A DNA stretch of 64,000 nucleotides from Gemmatimonadota bacterium (GTDB taxonomy: Bacteria; Gemmatimonadota; Gemmatimonadetes; Longimicrobiales; Gaopeijiaceae). Position numbers and translations under genes: made by a program. The notes beneath the pieces are model-generated. The model ran no database searches. It had not been told where the DNA came from and saw only the letters and a list, made by a program, of their open reading frames with translations. Shown in pieces: positions 16,707 through 24,406 of this stretch (within the stretch, counting starts at the first letter, position 1; every line of letters begins with the position of its first letter). The stretch covers positions 1 through 64,000 of the forward strand of contig JACZXQ010000011.1 in assembly GCA_022571515.1 (NCBI GenBank), written 5' to 3'.

Positions 16707-18305
16707 TTGATGGGGGTATCGCCCGATACCTGTCTCGTTGACCGCCTGAGAAGCGGCTCGATCAGAACGCAGGCATACACTTTGGCCGGATTGCCCAAGG
16801 GGCGCATTAGTCGCGGGGTGCTTGGGCGCACCCTCGTTGGTGTCTCCGCGCTCGGTTTCGCGTCGCTTTTTTGGCCTGCAGCCCCACCGAACATCGACCT
16901 GCCCGCGGAGGCCACCCCATTCCGGTGGGACGCCGACGAAGTCCTTGCCGCTCTGGAGGCGGAGTTTGCTCGTGCGGGCGCGACGGACCTGGGGGCAGCC
17001 ACCGACGTTCTGGACAGGTTGGAGACGGAGGGAGGGGACCTCCTGAGCCGAGTCGCCGGCAGCGACGACCCCCCGTTCGACGTTCTGGCCAGGCTGTCGT
17101 CTCTCCAGTTCGAGCTCGCCGTCCAGGGTGCGGCGCATCCCACGTTGCTTCCTCGAGTGCAGGACTTCCTGGTCGACTCCCGCGTGACCCTCATGAGGGC
17201 GGCTACCCGATGGCCGACTGACCGCGAGACGCACGAAGCGCTCTATCGTGTGCTTTTCGGAGGGCGGATCGCCCTCGATGAGGCACTGATCCAGGCCGGG
17301 ACCGATGCGTTGGCGCCGCTACTGCACATCGAGGACATTCCGAGCTCGACCCCGTCCATCCTCGTCGAGGGCGTGCGCATCCACTCCGGTGACGTGCTGC
17401 TGTCTCGCGGCGGTGCCCCCACGTCGGCGTTGATCGCGAGGGGTAACGACTTTCCCAACACCTTCTCACACGCCGCGCTCGTCTACGTCGATCGTGAGAG
17501 TGGCGAGGGAACGGTCATCGAATCGCTCATCGAGACCGGGTCGGTGTTGAGCACGGTCGAGGAGTATCTCGAGAGCAAGAAGCACCGCATACTCGTGCTT
17601 CGACTACGACCGGATCACCCGGCGCTCGCGGGCGATCCTCTCCTGCCTCATCGCGCCGCTGAGGCGATGGTCGCGCGCCTCGACGACGAGCACATCCCAT
17701 ACGACTTCGCAATGGAGTGGGATGACGCGTCAACCATGTTCTGCTCGGAGATTGTCTTTCACGCGTTCCGCGATACCGGCGTCACACTCTGGCCGCTGCG
17801 GTCCTCGATGTCGTCCCCGGGGCTCGTGAGTTGGCTCGCCGCGATGGGCGTCCGGGAGTTCACCTCTCTCGTGCCATCCGACATCGAGTATGATCCCCAA
17901 CTCCGTGCGGTCGTGGAGTGGAGAGACGCCCCGGCGTTGATGGATTTCCGGCTCGACAACGCGATCATCGATGCTCTCCTGGAGGAGGCGGAGCGCGGCG
18001 CCGAGCTGGGCTACGCATGGTACGCCCTTCCGCTCGCCCGGGCGCTCAAGCTCTTCTCCGTCGGCCAATCGGTGCTTGGTGGGGTGCCCAAGATCCCTAG
18101 GGGGATGAGCGCCTCGACGGCGCTGAAGGTCGATGCGCTCGTGTCGAAGGTCAGCCCGGCCGTGAAGGATGAGCTCGTGTCGCTTGCCGCCGAGTTTCGG
18201 GAGCACAGTGGATACGAAGCGCCGTACTGGGTCCTCGTGCAAATCGCCCGCGAGGCGCTGGCGGCACGGAGGGAGTCACTGTATCCGGCACTCACCGTTC
18301 AGTAG
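16707..18305 (+). CDS. YiiX/YebB-like permuted NlpC/P60 cysteine hydrolase
   Basis: This enzyme of about 500 residues is probably periplasmic or membrane-anchored. A hydrophobic stretch (VLGRTLVGVSALGFASLFW) may be a signal or anchor; real translation may start near a GTG at 16817 instead of the ATG at 16707. Residues about 75-190 are helical. The hydrolase domain has GDVLLSRGGAPTSALIARG, then FSHAALVYVD (catalytic His) and, about 110 residues later, MFCSEIVFHAF (catalytic Cys). This His-before-Cys order is the circularly permuted papain fold of YiiX/YaeF/YebB (family C92). Family members cut amide bonds in peptidoglycan or lipids; the target here is unknown. A further 150 helical residues follow. 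Confidence 0.75.
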   Translation: MMGVSPDTCLVDRLRSGSIRTQAYTLAGLPKGRISRGVLGRTLVGVSALGFASLFWPAAPPNIDLPAEATPFRWDADEVLAALEAEFARAGATDLGAATDVLDRLETEGGDLLSRVAGSDDPPFDVLARLSSLQFELAVQGAAHPTLLPRVQDFLVDSRVTLMRAATRWPTDRETHEALYRVLFGGRIALDEALIQAGTDALAPLLHIEDIPSSTPSILVEGVRIHSGDVLLSRGGAPTSALIARGNDFPNTFSHAALVYVDRESGEGTVIESLIETGSVLSTVEEYLESKKHRILVLRLRPDHPALAGDPLLPHRAAEAMVARLDDEHIPYDFAMEWDDASTMFCSEIVFHAFRDTGVTLWPLRSSMSSPGLVSWLAAMGVREFTSLVPSDIEYDPQLRAVVEWRDAPALMDFRLDNAIIDALLEEAERGAELGYAWYALPLARALKLFSVGQSVLGGVPKIPRGMSASTALKVDALVSKVSPAVKDELVSLAAEFREHSGYEAPYWVLVQIAREALAARRESLYPALTVQ

Positions 18306-18337
18306 GCACCGCTCGACGGCGACCCACGGGCACGTGA

Positions 18338-18372
18338 GTATACGTATAAAGTGAATCACTTTATACGTATAC
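18338..18372. promoter_or_regulatory. 35-bp perfect AT-rich palindrome, likely operator
   Basis: Two perfect 16-bp arms surround a central AAT. Each arm contains the self-complementary decamer TATACGTATA (18339-18348 and 18362-18371), 23 bp apart centre to centre. It is strikingly AT-rich in a GC-rich genome and has no T-tail, so it is not a terminator. This form suits a dimeric or tetrameric TetR/MarR/GntR-type repressor. It lies between the YiiX-like gene and a patch of broken genes that includes a MarR fragment, so its partner regulator may be that lost gene. Confidence 0.55.
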
Positions 18373-18414
18373 CATGTCAGGGGCTTGGCTCAGAGCGGGG
18401 AGTGGCATCGCGAT

Positions 18415-18555
18415 CTATGCAGCCGGGCCGGTCACCGGCGTCTCGCTCATCAGGCAGAGGTAGTTGTCGTCGGGATCGCGGAACCCTGCCATCCACAGCT
18501 CGGTGTCTTCGGTCTTGTGGACGATGTGAGGCGCCCCCTCGAACTCCACGCAGCT
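18415..18555 (-). pseudogene. C-terminal fragment of a VOC (glyoxalase-like) protein
   Basis: The minus strand encodes CVEFEGAPHIVHKTEDTELW, then MAGFRDPDDNYLCLMSET, matching the last 40 residues of VOC superfamily proteins (..lwm.fF.DPdGN.l.LM.E). The N-terminal half is missing. Where it should continue, past about 18552, the DNA reads as a MarR fragment on the other strand. Confidence 0.65.
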
Positions 18556-18817
18556 CGCAGAGGCGGAGTTCGTATCGCGGCCGGCGATCTCCCGCATCCT
18601 CAATTCTCTGGAAGACGCCGGTCTGGTGAGGCGTGAGAAGACACCAACTGATCGGCGCTTGGTGCGGGTTCACGCCACCGCCAAGGGAACGAGGTTGATG
18701 GAATCCGCGCGAAAACGCCGGCTCGAGGTCATCGCGGGTGAACTGACCGGTCTGGATGCGAAGGCATTATCCACACTCGAGCGGGCGGCCGCCGTCCTCG
18801 AATCTCTCGGGGGGTAA
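18548..18817 (+). pseudogene. MarR-family regulator, C-terminal two-thirds
   Basis: The plus strand reads TQLAEAEFVSRPAISRILNS, then LEDAGLVRREKTPTDRRLVR and VHATAKGTRLMESARKRRLE. This is the MarR recognition helix and wing with the conserved TDRR motif, followed by the dimerisation helices, ending at a TAA. The first helices and start codon are missing. Only a GTG at 18626 inside the wing could start translation, and that would give a useless peptide. It was cut at about 18550, exactly where the VOC fragment ends. Confidence 0.7.
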
Positions 18818-18827
18818 CGCCACAGCC

Positions 18828-19130
18828 ATGCCACGTCACATCGCCTTTCTCCGCGGGATCAACGTCGGGGGCCACAGGGTCAAGATGGACGAGCTCCGCC
18901 GCCTCTTCGGGGAATTGAGCTTCTCGGACGTCTCCACATTCATCGCGAGCGGGAACGTGGTGTTCGAGTCGCCCGACGAGGACCGCGCCGGCCTCGAGCG
19001 GGAGATCGAAGGGCGTTTCGAAGAAGATGGTGGCCAAGTACGCGCCATCCCCAGGCTAGCTACTCCAAGCGCGTTCCAGTCCGATCTTCCTCCCTTGCAC
19101 GCGCCCCCGAGCCGAGCCTACAGTCCCTGA
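18828..19130 (+). pseudogene. DUF1697 protein, N-terminal fragment
   Basis: From the ATG at 18828 the frame encodes MPRHIAFLRGINVGGHRVKM, then DELRRLFGELSFSDVSTFIA and SGNVVFESPDED. This is the typical start of DUF1697 proteins (about 180 residues). After about 70 residues the similarity stops and the frame ends 30 codons later. The C-terminal 60% is missing. The exported amidohydrolase starts four bases on. It has an intact start and could be expressed, but it is unlikely to be functional. Confidence 0.65.
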
Positions 19131-19133
19131 CAT

Positions 19134-20552
19134 ATGAACCATCAAGCCTCCAGGGCGCTTGCCGCCTTCACGGCCGCCGCGCTGGCGCTCACTCCCTCCG
19201 GCCTTCACGCCCAAGAGGACCTCATCATCACGGGCGGACACCTGATCGACGCGGTGGCCGATGGCGCGGTGCGCAATCCGGGCCTGCTGGTGCGAGCAGG
19301 CAAGATCCTCCGTGTCGGGCTGGACGGCGGCACCCTCGAGGTAGACAACGCCCGCACGATCGTCCTGGACGACGACGAGTACATCCTCCCGGGCTTGTTC
19401 GATCTGCACGCCCATCACGCCATCGACCTGTTCGGGCAGGGCCGCATCGACGAGCGTACGGCGTACCCGTCGATCTTCCTGGCCAACGGCGTCACGTCGG
19501 TGTTTCCGGGCGGCGAGATGAACCCGGTGGAGATGCGCGAGTTGCGCCTACGGATCGAGCGGGGTCAGCAACCGGGCCCGCGGCTGTTCAACTCCGGGCC
19601 CTACTTCGGTCGCTGGCGGCCGGGCTGGACGGACCTCTCGCCCGACAGCATCGAGGTCGAGGTCGATTACTGGGTAAACCAGGGCGTCCGGGGCTTCAAG
19701 GCCAAGACGATCTCGCCGAAGCACCTGCGCGCGCTGATCGATGCTGCCCACCGGCGCGGTGTGACCGTGACCGGCCATCTCGACTCGGGATTTCGCGGGA
19801 GCGTGAACCCGCGGGACGCGATCCTCATGGGCATCGACCGGGTGGAACACTTCCTCGGCGGAGACGCCATCTCGGGTGACCGCCCAGCGTACAGTTCGCT
19901 CGAGAACCTAAATCCGGGTACACCCGAGTTCGATGCCATCGCCGCGCTTTACATCCAGCACGGCGTGTTCTTCGACGCTACGCTCACGGCGTACGGCTAT
20001 TACGGCGAGCGCGACCCCGAGGTGTTCACCTACTTCCACGACGAGATGCGGTACCTCACGCCCTACATGCGGGAGATCGTGGACGCGCGCGAGCAGCGCC
20101 CCGTGATCGACCAGTTCGAGCGGATCTACTGGGTGAAACGCAAGACGATCAAGGCCTTCTACGACGCGGGCGGCGGCCATCTGATCACCCTGGGCACGGA
20201 CCATCCGTCCTGGGGCGAGTTCATGTCGGGGTTTTCGTCGCACCGTGAACTCCATGCGATGTCACTGGCGGGCATCCCGAACATCGACGTGATCCGGATC
20301 GGGACGATCAACGGCGCGCGGGCGCTGGGCGTGTCGGACAGGCTCGGCACCATCGAGGCCGGCAAGCTCGCCGACTTCTTTGTGGTGCGTGGCAACCCGC
20401 TGGAGGACATCCGCCACACGCGCGACGTCCAGATGGTGATCAAGGCCGGCGAGGTCTTCGATCCCGAGGAGTTGCTCGAGGAAGTCGTGGGTACGATCGG
20501 GCCCAGAGGCCCGGAAGACGAAGCGGTTTGGAAGCCCCGTGCACGTGACTGA
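19134..20552 (+). CDS. exported amidohydrolase (metal-dependent hydrolase)
   Basis: This is a 472-residue periplasmic or secreted enzyme. The signal peptide ends at LHAQ (residue 26). The amidohydrolase fold follows: LIITGGHLIDA (beta-sandwich), LPGLFDLHAHHAID (metal-binding HxH), FKAKTISPKHL (a Lys in the position of the bridging ligand), VTGHLDSG and VEHFLGGD (His ligands), LGTDHPSWG (catalytic Asp) and GTIEAGKLADFFVVRGNPLE (C-terminal sandwich). The family hydrolyses amides, cyclic imides or peptides such as prolidase substrates. No substrate can be named. It is the first gene of a plus-strand run. Confidence 0.85.
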   Translation: MNHQASRALAAFTAAALALTPSGLHAQEDLIITGGHLIDAVADGAVRNPGLLVRAGKILRVGLDGGTLEVDNARTIVLDDDEYILPGLFDLHAHHAIDLFGQGRIDERTAYPSIFLANGVTSVFPGGEMNPVEMRELRLRIERGQQPGPRLFNSGPYFGRWRPGWTDLSPDSIEVEVDYWVNQGVRGFKAKTISPKHLRALIDAAHRRGVTVTGHLDSGFRGSVNPRDAILMGIDRVEHFLGGDAISGDRPAYSSLENLNPGTPEFDAIAALYIQHGVFFDATLTAYGYYGERDPEVFTYFHDEMRYLTPYMREIVDAREQRPVIDQFERIYWVKRKTIKAFYDAGGGHLITLGTDHPSWGEFMSGFSSHRELHAMSLAGIPNIDVIRIGTINGARALGVSDRLGTIEAGKLADFFVVRGNPLEDIRHTRDVQMVIKAGEVFDPEELLEEVVGTIGPRGPEDEAVWKPRARD

Positions 20553-20582
20553 ATTCTTGCCCGGCGGCGGATCGGCACCTCG

Positions 20583-21233
20583 ATGGTCCGAATAAAGGTC
20601 TGCTGTATCGGTTCGGTGGAAGAGGCGCAGATGGCGGTCGAGGCTGGAGCGTCAGCCATTGGGCTCGTATCCCACATGCCGAGCGGACCCGGCGTGATCG
20701 ACGAAGGGCTGATCGAGGAGATCGCCGCAGCCGCCCCACCAAACATCTCGACATTTCTGCTCACGAGCCGGACGGATCCCATCACCGTGATCGACCAGGT
20801 CCGCCGCACGTGCGTGAACACGGTCCAGCTTTGCGATCGCATGCCTGCCGGGGCCCACGCAGAGCTTCGGGCCGCGCTTCCGGGTGTGTCGGTCGTGCAG
20901 GTGATTCACGTAGCCGATGAGGGGTCGATCGTCGAGGCCCGGGACTGTCAGGATCAGGTCGACGCGCTGCTTCTGGACTCGGGCAACCAACGTCTCGCAG
21001 TGAAGGAGCTCGGCGGGACCGGCCGCATCCACGACTGGACCGTCAGTCGACGTATCGTAGGCGAGGTACAGGTGCCTGTCTTTCTCGCCGGCGGGCTTCG
21101 AACGGAAAACGTCGCAGAGGCGATCCGTACGGTGAGGCCTTACGGAGTCGATCTCTGCTCGGGGGTGCGGACCAACGGTGCATTGGACGGCGACCAGCTA
21201 CGTCGGTTCGTCGAAGCCGTCGCTGCCGCGTAG
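20583..21233 (+). CDS. phosphoribosylanthranilate isomerase (TrpF)-like protein
   Basis: This 216-residue (beta/alpha)8 protein has the TrpF pattern. VRIKVCCIGSVEEAQMAVEA places Cys where the catalytic general base sits. ASAIGLVSHMPSGPG, VNTVQLCDRMP and a late DALLLDSG (catalytic Asp) follow, then VPVFLAGGLRTENVAEAI and GVDLCSGVRTNG (phosphate site). Several usual residues differ: the family normally has KICGIT, and SSGVE..G.KD where this has LCSGVRTNG. No other trp gene is nearby. It could be a true tryptophan enzyme placed apart, or a TrpF-like paralogue with another sugar-phosphate substrate. Confidence 0.75.
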   Translation: MVRIKVCCIGSVEEAQMAVEAGASAIGLVSHMPSGPGVIDEGLIEEIAAAAPPNISTFLLTSRTDPITVIDQVRRTCVNTVQLCDRMPAGAHAELRAALPGVSVVQVIHVADEGSIVEARDCQDQVDALLLDSGNQRLAVKELGGTGRIHDWTVSRRIVGEVQVPVFLAGGLRTENVAEAIRTVRPYGVDLCSGVRTNGALDGDQLRRFVEAVAAA

Positions 21234-21347
21234 GGCTGAGCGCACCCGTGCGCCGGAATCTCCTTGCGGCCGGCGCTTCGCGAGATCAACGTGGTCCTGA
21301 GGCCGAGAAGGCGAGTGCGGTGACCCGCAACTCTTGGAAGTGGGTCG

Positions 21348-21629
21348 ATGAAACGGACCCGGATCGCGATGCTGATCGCGGTAATGACGTACATGCTGGC
21401 GTGGCTGCTACCGGTGGTGGACGGTGGAACGACCATTCTCTCGGGTGGCGTGTTCTGGGGGCTCCTGTCAGCCGCGCTGTTGAACACACACTGGTTCTTT
21501 GTATTCGATGACCGAAGCGACCTGTTCATCGGCTACTACACGTGGGTCGCTTCCTTCGTGATCCTCCCAGCAGCCGCCTACGGCCTCGGAAACGACGGAC
21601 AATCTGACCCCATGGGAGTGGTGACATGA
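21348..21629 (+). CDS. small membrane protein, first gene of the methyltransferase operon
   Basis: This 93-residue protein has three hydrophobic segments (IAMLIAVMTYMLAWLLPVV, FWGLLSAALLNTHWFFVF, YTWVASFVILPAAAYGL). GGAAG lies upstream of the ATG. Its TGA overlaps the ATG of the methyltransferase gene (ATGA), so the two are translated together. I do not recognise the family. Confidence 0.65.
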   Translation: MKRTRIAMLIAVMTYMLAWLLPVVDGGTTILSGGVFWGLLSAALLNTHWFFVFDDRSDLFIGYYTWVASFVILPAAAYGLGNDGQSDPMGVVT

Positions 21630-22423
21630 CCGACGCGGTGGAGACCCAGGCATCCCTGGAAGCGGTACTCAAAGATGAGATCATCCGCATGTACGAGGAG
21701 GTGGCGGAGAATCCCGAGGGAGACTTTCACTTCTTCCACGGGAGGGAGGCCGCCGAGCTGTTCGGCTACGAGGCCGATTGGCTTGACCGTGCCCCCGCCG
21801 GCGCTGTGGCCTCCTTTGCCGGCGTAGGAAACCCGCACCTGCGGAGCGATCTCCAAGAAGGCGAGACGGTCCTGGATTTGGGGAGCGGCGCCGGCTTGGA
21901 CGCGATCATCGCCTCGTGGGGCGTGGGCCCCACCGGCAAGGTCATCGGCGTGGATCTGAACCCATCCATGTGCCTGAAGGCCCAAGAGCACGCGGCGGCG
22001 ACCGGCACGACCATGGAGTGCCACGAGGGCAGGATGGAGGACATCCCGATCCCCGACGAGACGGTCGATGTGGTGATCTCCAACGGTGTCATCAACCTGT
22101 CGTTTCGGAAGCGGAAGGTGGTCGAGGAGATGTTCCGGGTCCTCAAGCCCGGTGGCAGGATCTCCATCACCGACATCGTCAGCGCTAAACAACTCTCTCA
22201 GTCGATCGTCAACGACCCCAAGCTCTGGGCTAGCTGAATCGGAGGTGCTCTCCTGGAAGGAGAGATGTTCAGGCTCCTGGAGGAGTCGGGGTTCACTCGA
22301 GTACGCTCGGCGGTGGTCCCTCAGTTCAGCTTCCGGCACGCATCCACCCAGAATTCGGCCGAGGCCTACGGTGTGAAGGCGGTGATGATGACGGCGCTGA
22401 AGGCCGGCGAAATGGCCGAATGA
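21626..22423 (+). CDS. ArsM-like SAM methyltransferase, probable selenoprotein (in-frame UGA at codon 204)
   Basis: Read through the TGA at 22235-22237, this is a 265-residue protein. FHFFHGREAAELFGYEADWL, SFAGVG, the SAM site VLDLGSGAGLD (about 78-88), VIGVDLNPSMC, SNGVINLSFRKRKVV and FRVLKPGGRISITDI are the arsenite-methyltransferase-like pattern. In ArsM the next motif is LW..C..GAL, whose Cys binds As(III). Here it is KLWAS-UGA-IGGALLEGE. Sixteen bases after the UGA, a 6-bp stem (CTCTCC/GGAGAG) carries a TGGAA loop, which fits the bacterial SECIS model. The frame then stays open for 61 codons with family-like sequence and stops in an ATGA overlap with the next gene. No C-terminal arsenic-binding Cys is seen. 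The substrate could be arsenite or another soft metalloid. If no Sec machinery exists in the genome, this is a nonsense-mutated gene. Confidence 0.8.
22248..22264 (+). promoter_or_regulatory. candidate bacterial SECIS hairpin
   Basis: CTCTCC (22248-22253), loop TGGAA, GGAGAG (22259-22264) lie inside the reading frame. The loop begins 17 bases past the UGA, that is after a 16-base spacer. The published bacterial SECIS model asks for a 16-37 base spacing, a stem of at least 4 bp, a loop of 3-14 bases and a G among the first two loop bases; all are met. SelB binding is inferred. Confidence 0.65.
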
Positions 22424-22986
22424 GCAAGGCCAAGCTCCTCCTCGGGGTGGTCGGGCTCGCAGCCGTCGTGCTGTGGATGAGGTCCTCAGGCGGTGAGGCC
22501 CCGCTTCGCGACGGCCTCTCGCTGACGTACGAGTGGGGCGGGACGCTCACCCGCGTGAGATTCACCGAGGTGGAGGGCGACCTGTTCCGGGTCGAAGTCG
22601 AGTTCGCGAACCCCGACGGCCCCATCTGGTCAGGCGCCAACGCCGCCGGAAACGGCGTAATGGTCACCTCGCGGCTGCGAACCACAGGGGGAGGCGTTTT
22701 CGAGCTGGCATCGTTGGGTCCCCTGTGGATACCGCCGGGGCAGGTCAAAGAGGGCGGGAGGGCGCACGGCACCCGCGTCGCCGAGGTCCGCTCGTGGCGT
22801 GGCTGGGACGTCGGCGTCGTGCGGGCGAGCGTGGGGATGGGCGCGGCCCTTCGCGGCGAGTGGTACTACGAGAAGACCACCGGCCTCCTCGTGGGCGGCA
22901 CCAAGAGCACGGCGATCACCGGACCCGGTGAAGGTCAGACGTTCGCACTGATCGAAAGCAATCTGGAGGGCCTGGGGCCCCACTAG
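22420..22986 (+). CDS. membrane-anchored or exported hypothetical protein
   Basis: This 188-residue protein has an N-terminal hydrophobic segment (LLLGVVGLAAVVLWM) that can act as signal or anchor. The rest is beta-rich (LTYEWGGTLTRVRFTEVEGD, WYYEKTTGLLVGGTK). Its ATG overlaps the stop of the methyltransferase gene (ATGA at 22420-22423), so it is translationally coupled to the readthrough product. Its own stop overlaps the stop of the convergent aminotransferase gene. No family recognised. Confidence 0.65.
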   Translation: MSKAKLLLGVVGLAAVVLWMRSSGGEAPLRDGLSLTYEWGGTLTRVRFTEVEGDLFRVEVEFANPDGPIWSGANAAGNGVMVTSRLRTTGGGVFELASLGPLWIPPGQVKEGGRAHGTRVAEVRSWRGWDVGVVRASVGMGAALRGEWYYEKTTGLLVGGTKSTAITGPGEGQTFALIESNLEGLGPH

Positions 22987-24248
22987 AGGGCCCTGATCAT
23001 CTCCTCCAAGCGGTCGAGGCCCAGCCGCACGTTGTCCTCCGGGGGCCCGAACGAGAACCTGACCCACGACCGGAAGTCGCCCTCGGGCCGTTCTTTCCCA
23101 GGGTTCACGTCGAAGAACCGCCCCGGCACGGTCATCACCTTTCGCTCGAGCCCACGGCGAAAGAACACGTCGGCGTCGTTGAGCGGCTCAGGAAGACCGC
23201 CGACGTCGGCCCACACGTAGAATGTCCCTCCGGGGGCATGATCGCAGCGGATTCCCATCTTCCCCAACCGCTCCAGCATCAGGTTCCGCTTGCGCGTGAA
23301 GACGTGGCGCAGCGCGTTCGTCTCCTGATCGGCCTGCGCCGGCTCGAGCGCCTTGAGTGCCATGCGTTGCGCCGCCGTGCCCGGGCCTCCGTCGATTGCG
23401 CTCGCCGCCCGGTTGATGTTCTCGATGATGGACGCGGGGCCCACCGCCCAGCCGACCCTCCACCCGGGGTAGCGGAAGCTCTTGGTGAGTCCGTCGATGA
23501 GAACCACGGGATCGCGTTCGACGTCCTCTACATGGGCCGCGGCGGAGACCGGTCCCCCACCCGGCGTACCGTCGGCCTCATAGATGAAGTGCGAGTAGAA
23601 CTCGTCGAGGATCAGGGTGCAGTCCCCTTCCCTGGAGACCTCCAGGTACCGCGCCAACTCGTCATCCCGAATGACCTGGCCAGTGGGATTGCACGGGTTG
23701 CTCAGTATGAAGGCGCGGAGCTCCTGGCTCGCGACCGCATCTTTCAGCCGGTCCGCCGTCACGACGAACCCGCACTCCGTGTCGGTTAGCAGAGCTACGG
23801 GCTCGATGCGATAGCGGTGGTAGTCCAGCATGTCCTCGTATGCGGTGTAGTCGGGCACCTGATACCCCACCCGCACCGAGCCCAGAATCGCGAACACCCG
23901 GGACAAGCAAAGGCGGCCACCGGCCGCGACGCTCACGTTTTCCGGACCGTACTGCGATGCCTTCCCTTGCCTATACAGACGGTTGTAGTGCGCAGCGACA
24001 GCCTCGCGCATCGCGTCGATCCCGCCGATGTGGCCGTAGGCGTGATCCTGCGGCTCCAGCTCCACCGATGCGATCCGCGGTGGCGCCCCCTCCATGGGCC
24101 CGACCTCGGGCTGGCCCTGCCCAAGGTTACACCAGTCGGGGTCACCGTTGGTGAAGCCCAGCTTCATCGCCTCGGCCACGACGTAGATCACTCCCATGTA
24201 GGGGACGGGGCGAATGGTGGGGCCTGTCGTGGGCTGTTGGGATGTCAC
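22983..24248 (-). CDS. class I/II PLP-dependent aminotransferase
   Basis: This cytoplasmic enzyme of about 421 residues uses pyridoxal phosphate. Visible signs are NLGQGQPEVGP and HAYGHIGGIDAMREAVAAHY (substrate region), NVSVAAGGR, a YQVPDYTAYEDML segment, FILSNPCNPTGQVI (cofactor Asn), LILDEFYSHFIY (Asp/Tyr pair) and GLTKSFRYPGWRVGW (Schiff-base Lys). The late Arg (WVRFSFG) binds the substrate carboxylate. I chose the GTG at 24248 (VTSQQPTTGP); a start at 24326 would add an atypical leader. The amino acid substrate cannot be read from the sequence. It is convergent with the selenoprotein operon and divergent from the amidase. Confidence 0.85.
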   Translation of the reverse strand: MTSQQPTTGPTIRPVPYMGVIYVVAEAMKLGFTNGDPDWCNLGQGQPEVGPMEGAPPRIASVELEPQDHAYGHIGGIDAMREAVAAHYNRLYRQGKASQYGPENVSVAAGGRLCLSRVFAILGSVRVGYQVPDYTAYEDMLDYHRYRIEPVALLTDTECGFVVTADRLKDAVASQELRAFILSNPCNPTGQVIRDDELARYLEVSREGDCTLILDEFYSHFIYEADGTPGGGPVSAAAHVEDVERDPVVLIDGLTKSFRYPGWRVGWAVGPASIIENINRAASAIDGGPGTAAQRMALKALEPAQADQETNALRHVFTRKRNLMLERLGKMGIRCDHAPGGTFYVWADVGGLPEPLNDADVFFRRGLERKVMTVPGRFFDVNPGKERPEGDFRSWVRFSFGPPEDNVRLGLDRLEEMIRAL

Positions 24249-24406
24249 GCGTTCGTCTCTCTTCGCGGGCAGTGGGCTCGGGGCTTCAACGCCGGGGACA
24301 ATAATAAGAACGGCACGGTTTGACATCGCTATGCCATCCCCGAAGTATCACCGGAGTTCGAGTCCACGAGACGATCCGCTTCGTCTCTCCAATGGAGCGA
24401 CCCGCA

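Noticed and set aside
16650-16739. 30-codon frame MTDEEFARILQRAAEPQDRV.. before the YiiX-like gene
   Set aside because: It resembles the start of the membrane protein at 59641-60489 but is too short to be a gene. At most a tiny relic, so I did not list it as a feature.
13103-17194. Very long open frame on the minus strand (about 1,360 codons) opposite the second propeller gene
   Set aside because: It mirrors codon-position GC bias of the plus-strand gene, has His/Arg/Val-rich low-complexity protein and no family motif, while the plus frame has signal peptide, ribosome-binding site and clear repeats.
22238-22423. Separate short gene after the methyltransferase stop
   Set aside because: No start codon with ribosome-binding site fits; the sequence is the natural continuation of the methyltransferase and its end is coupled to the next gene.
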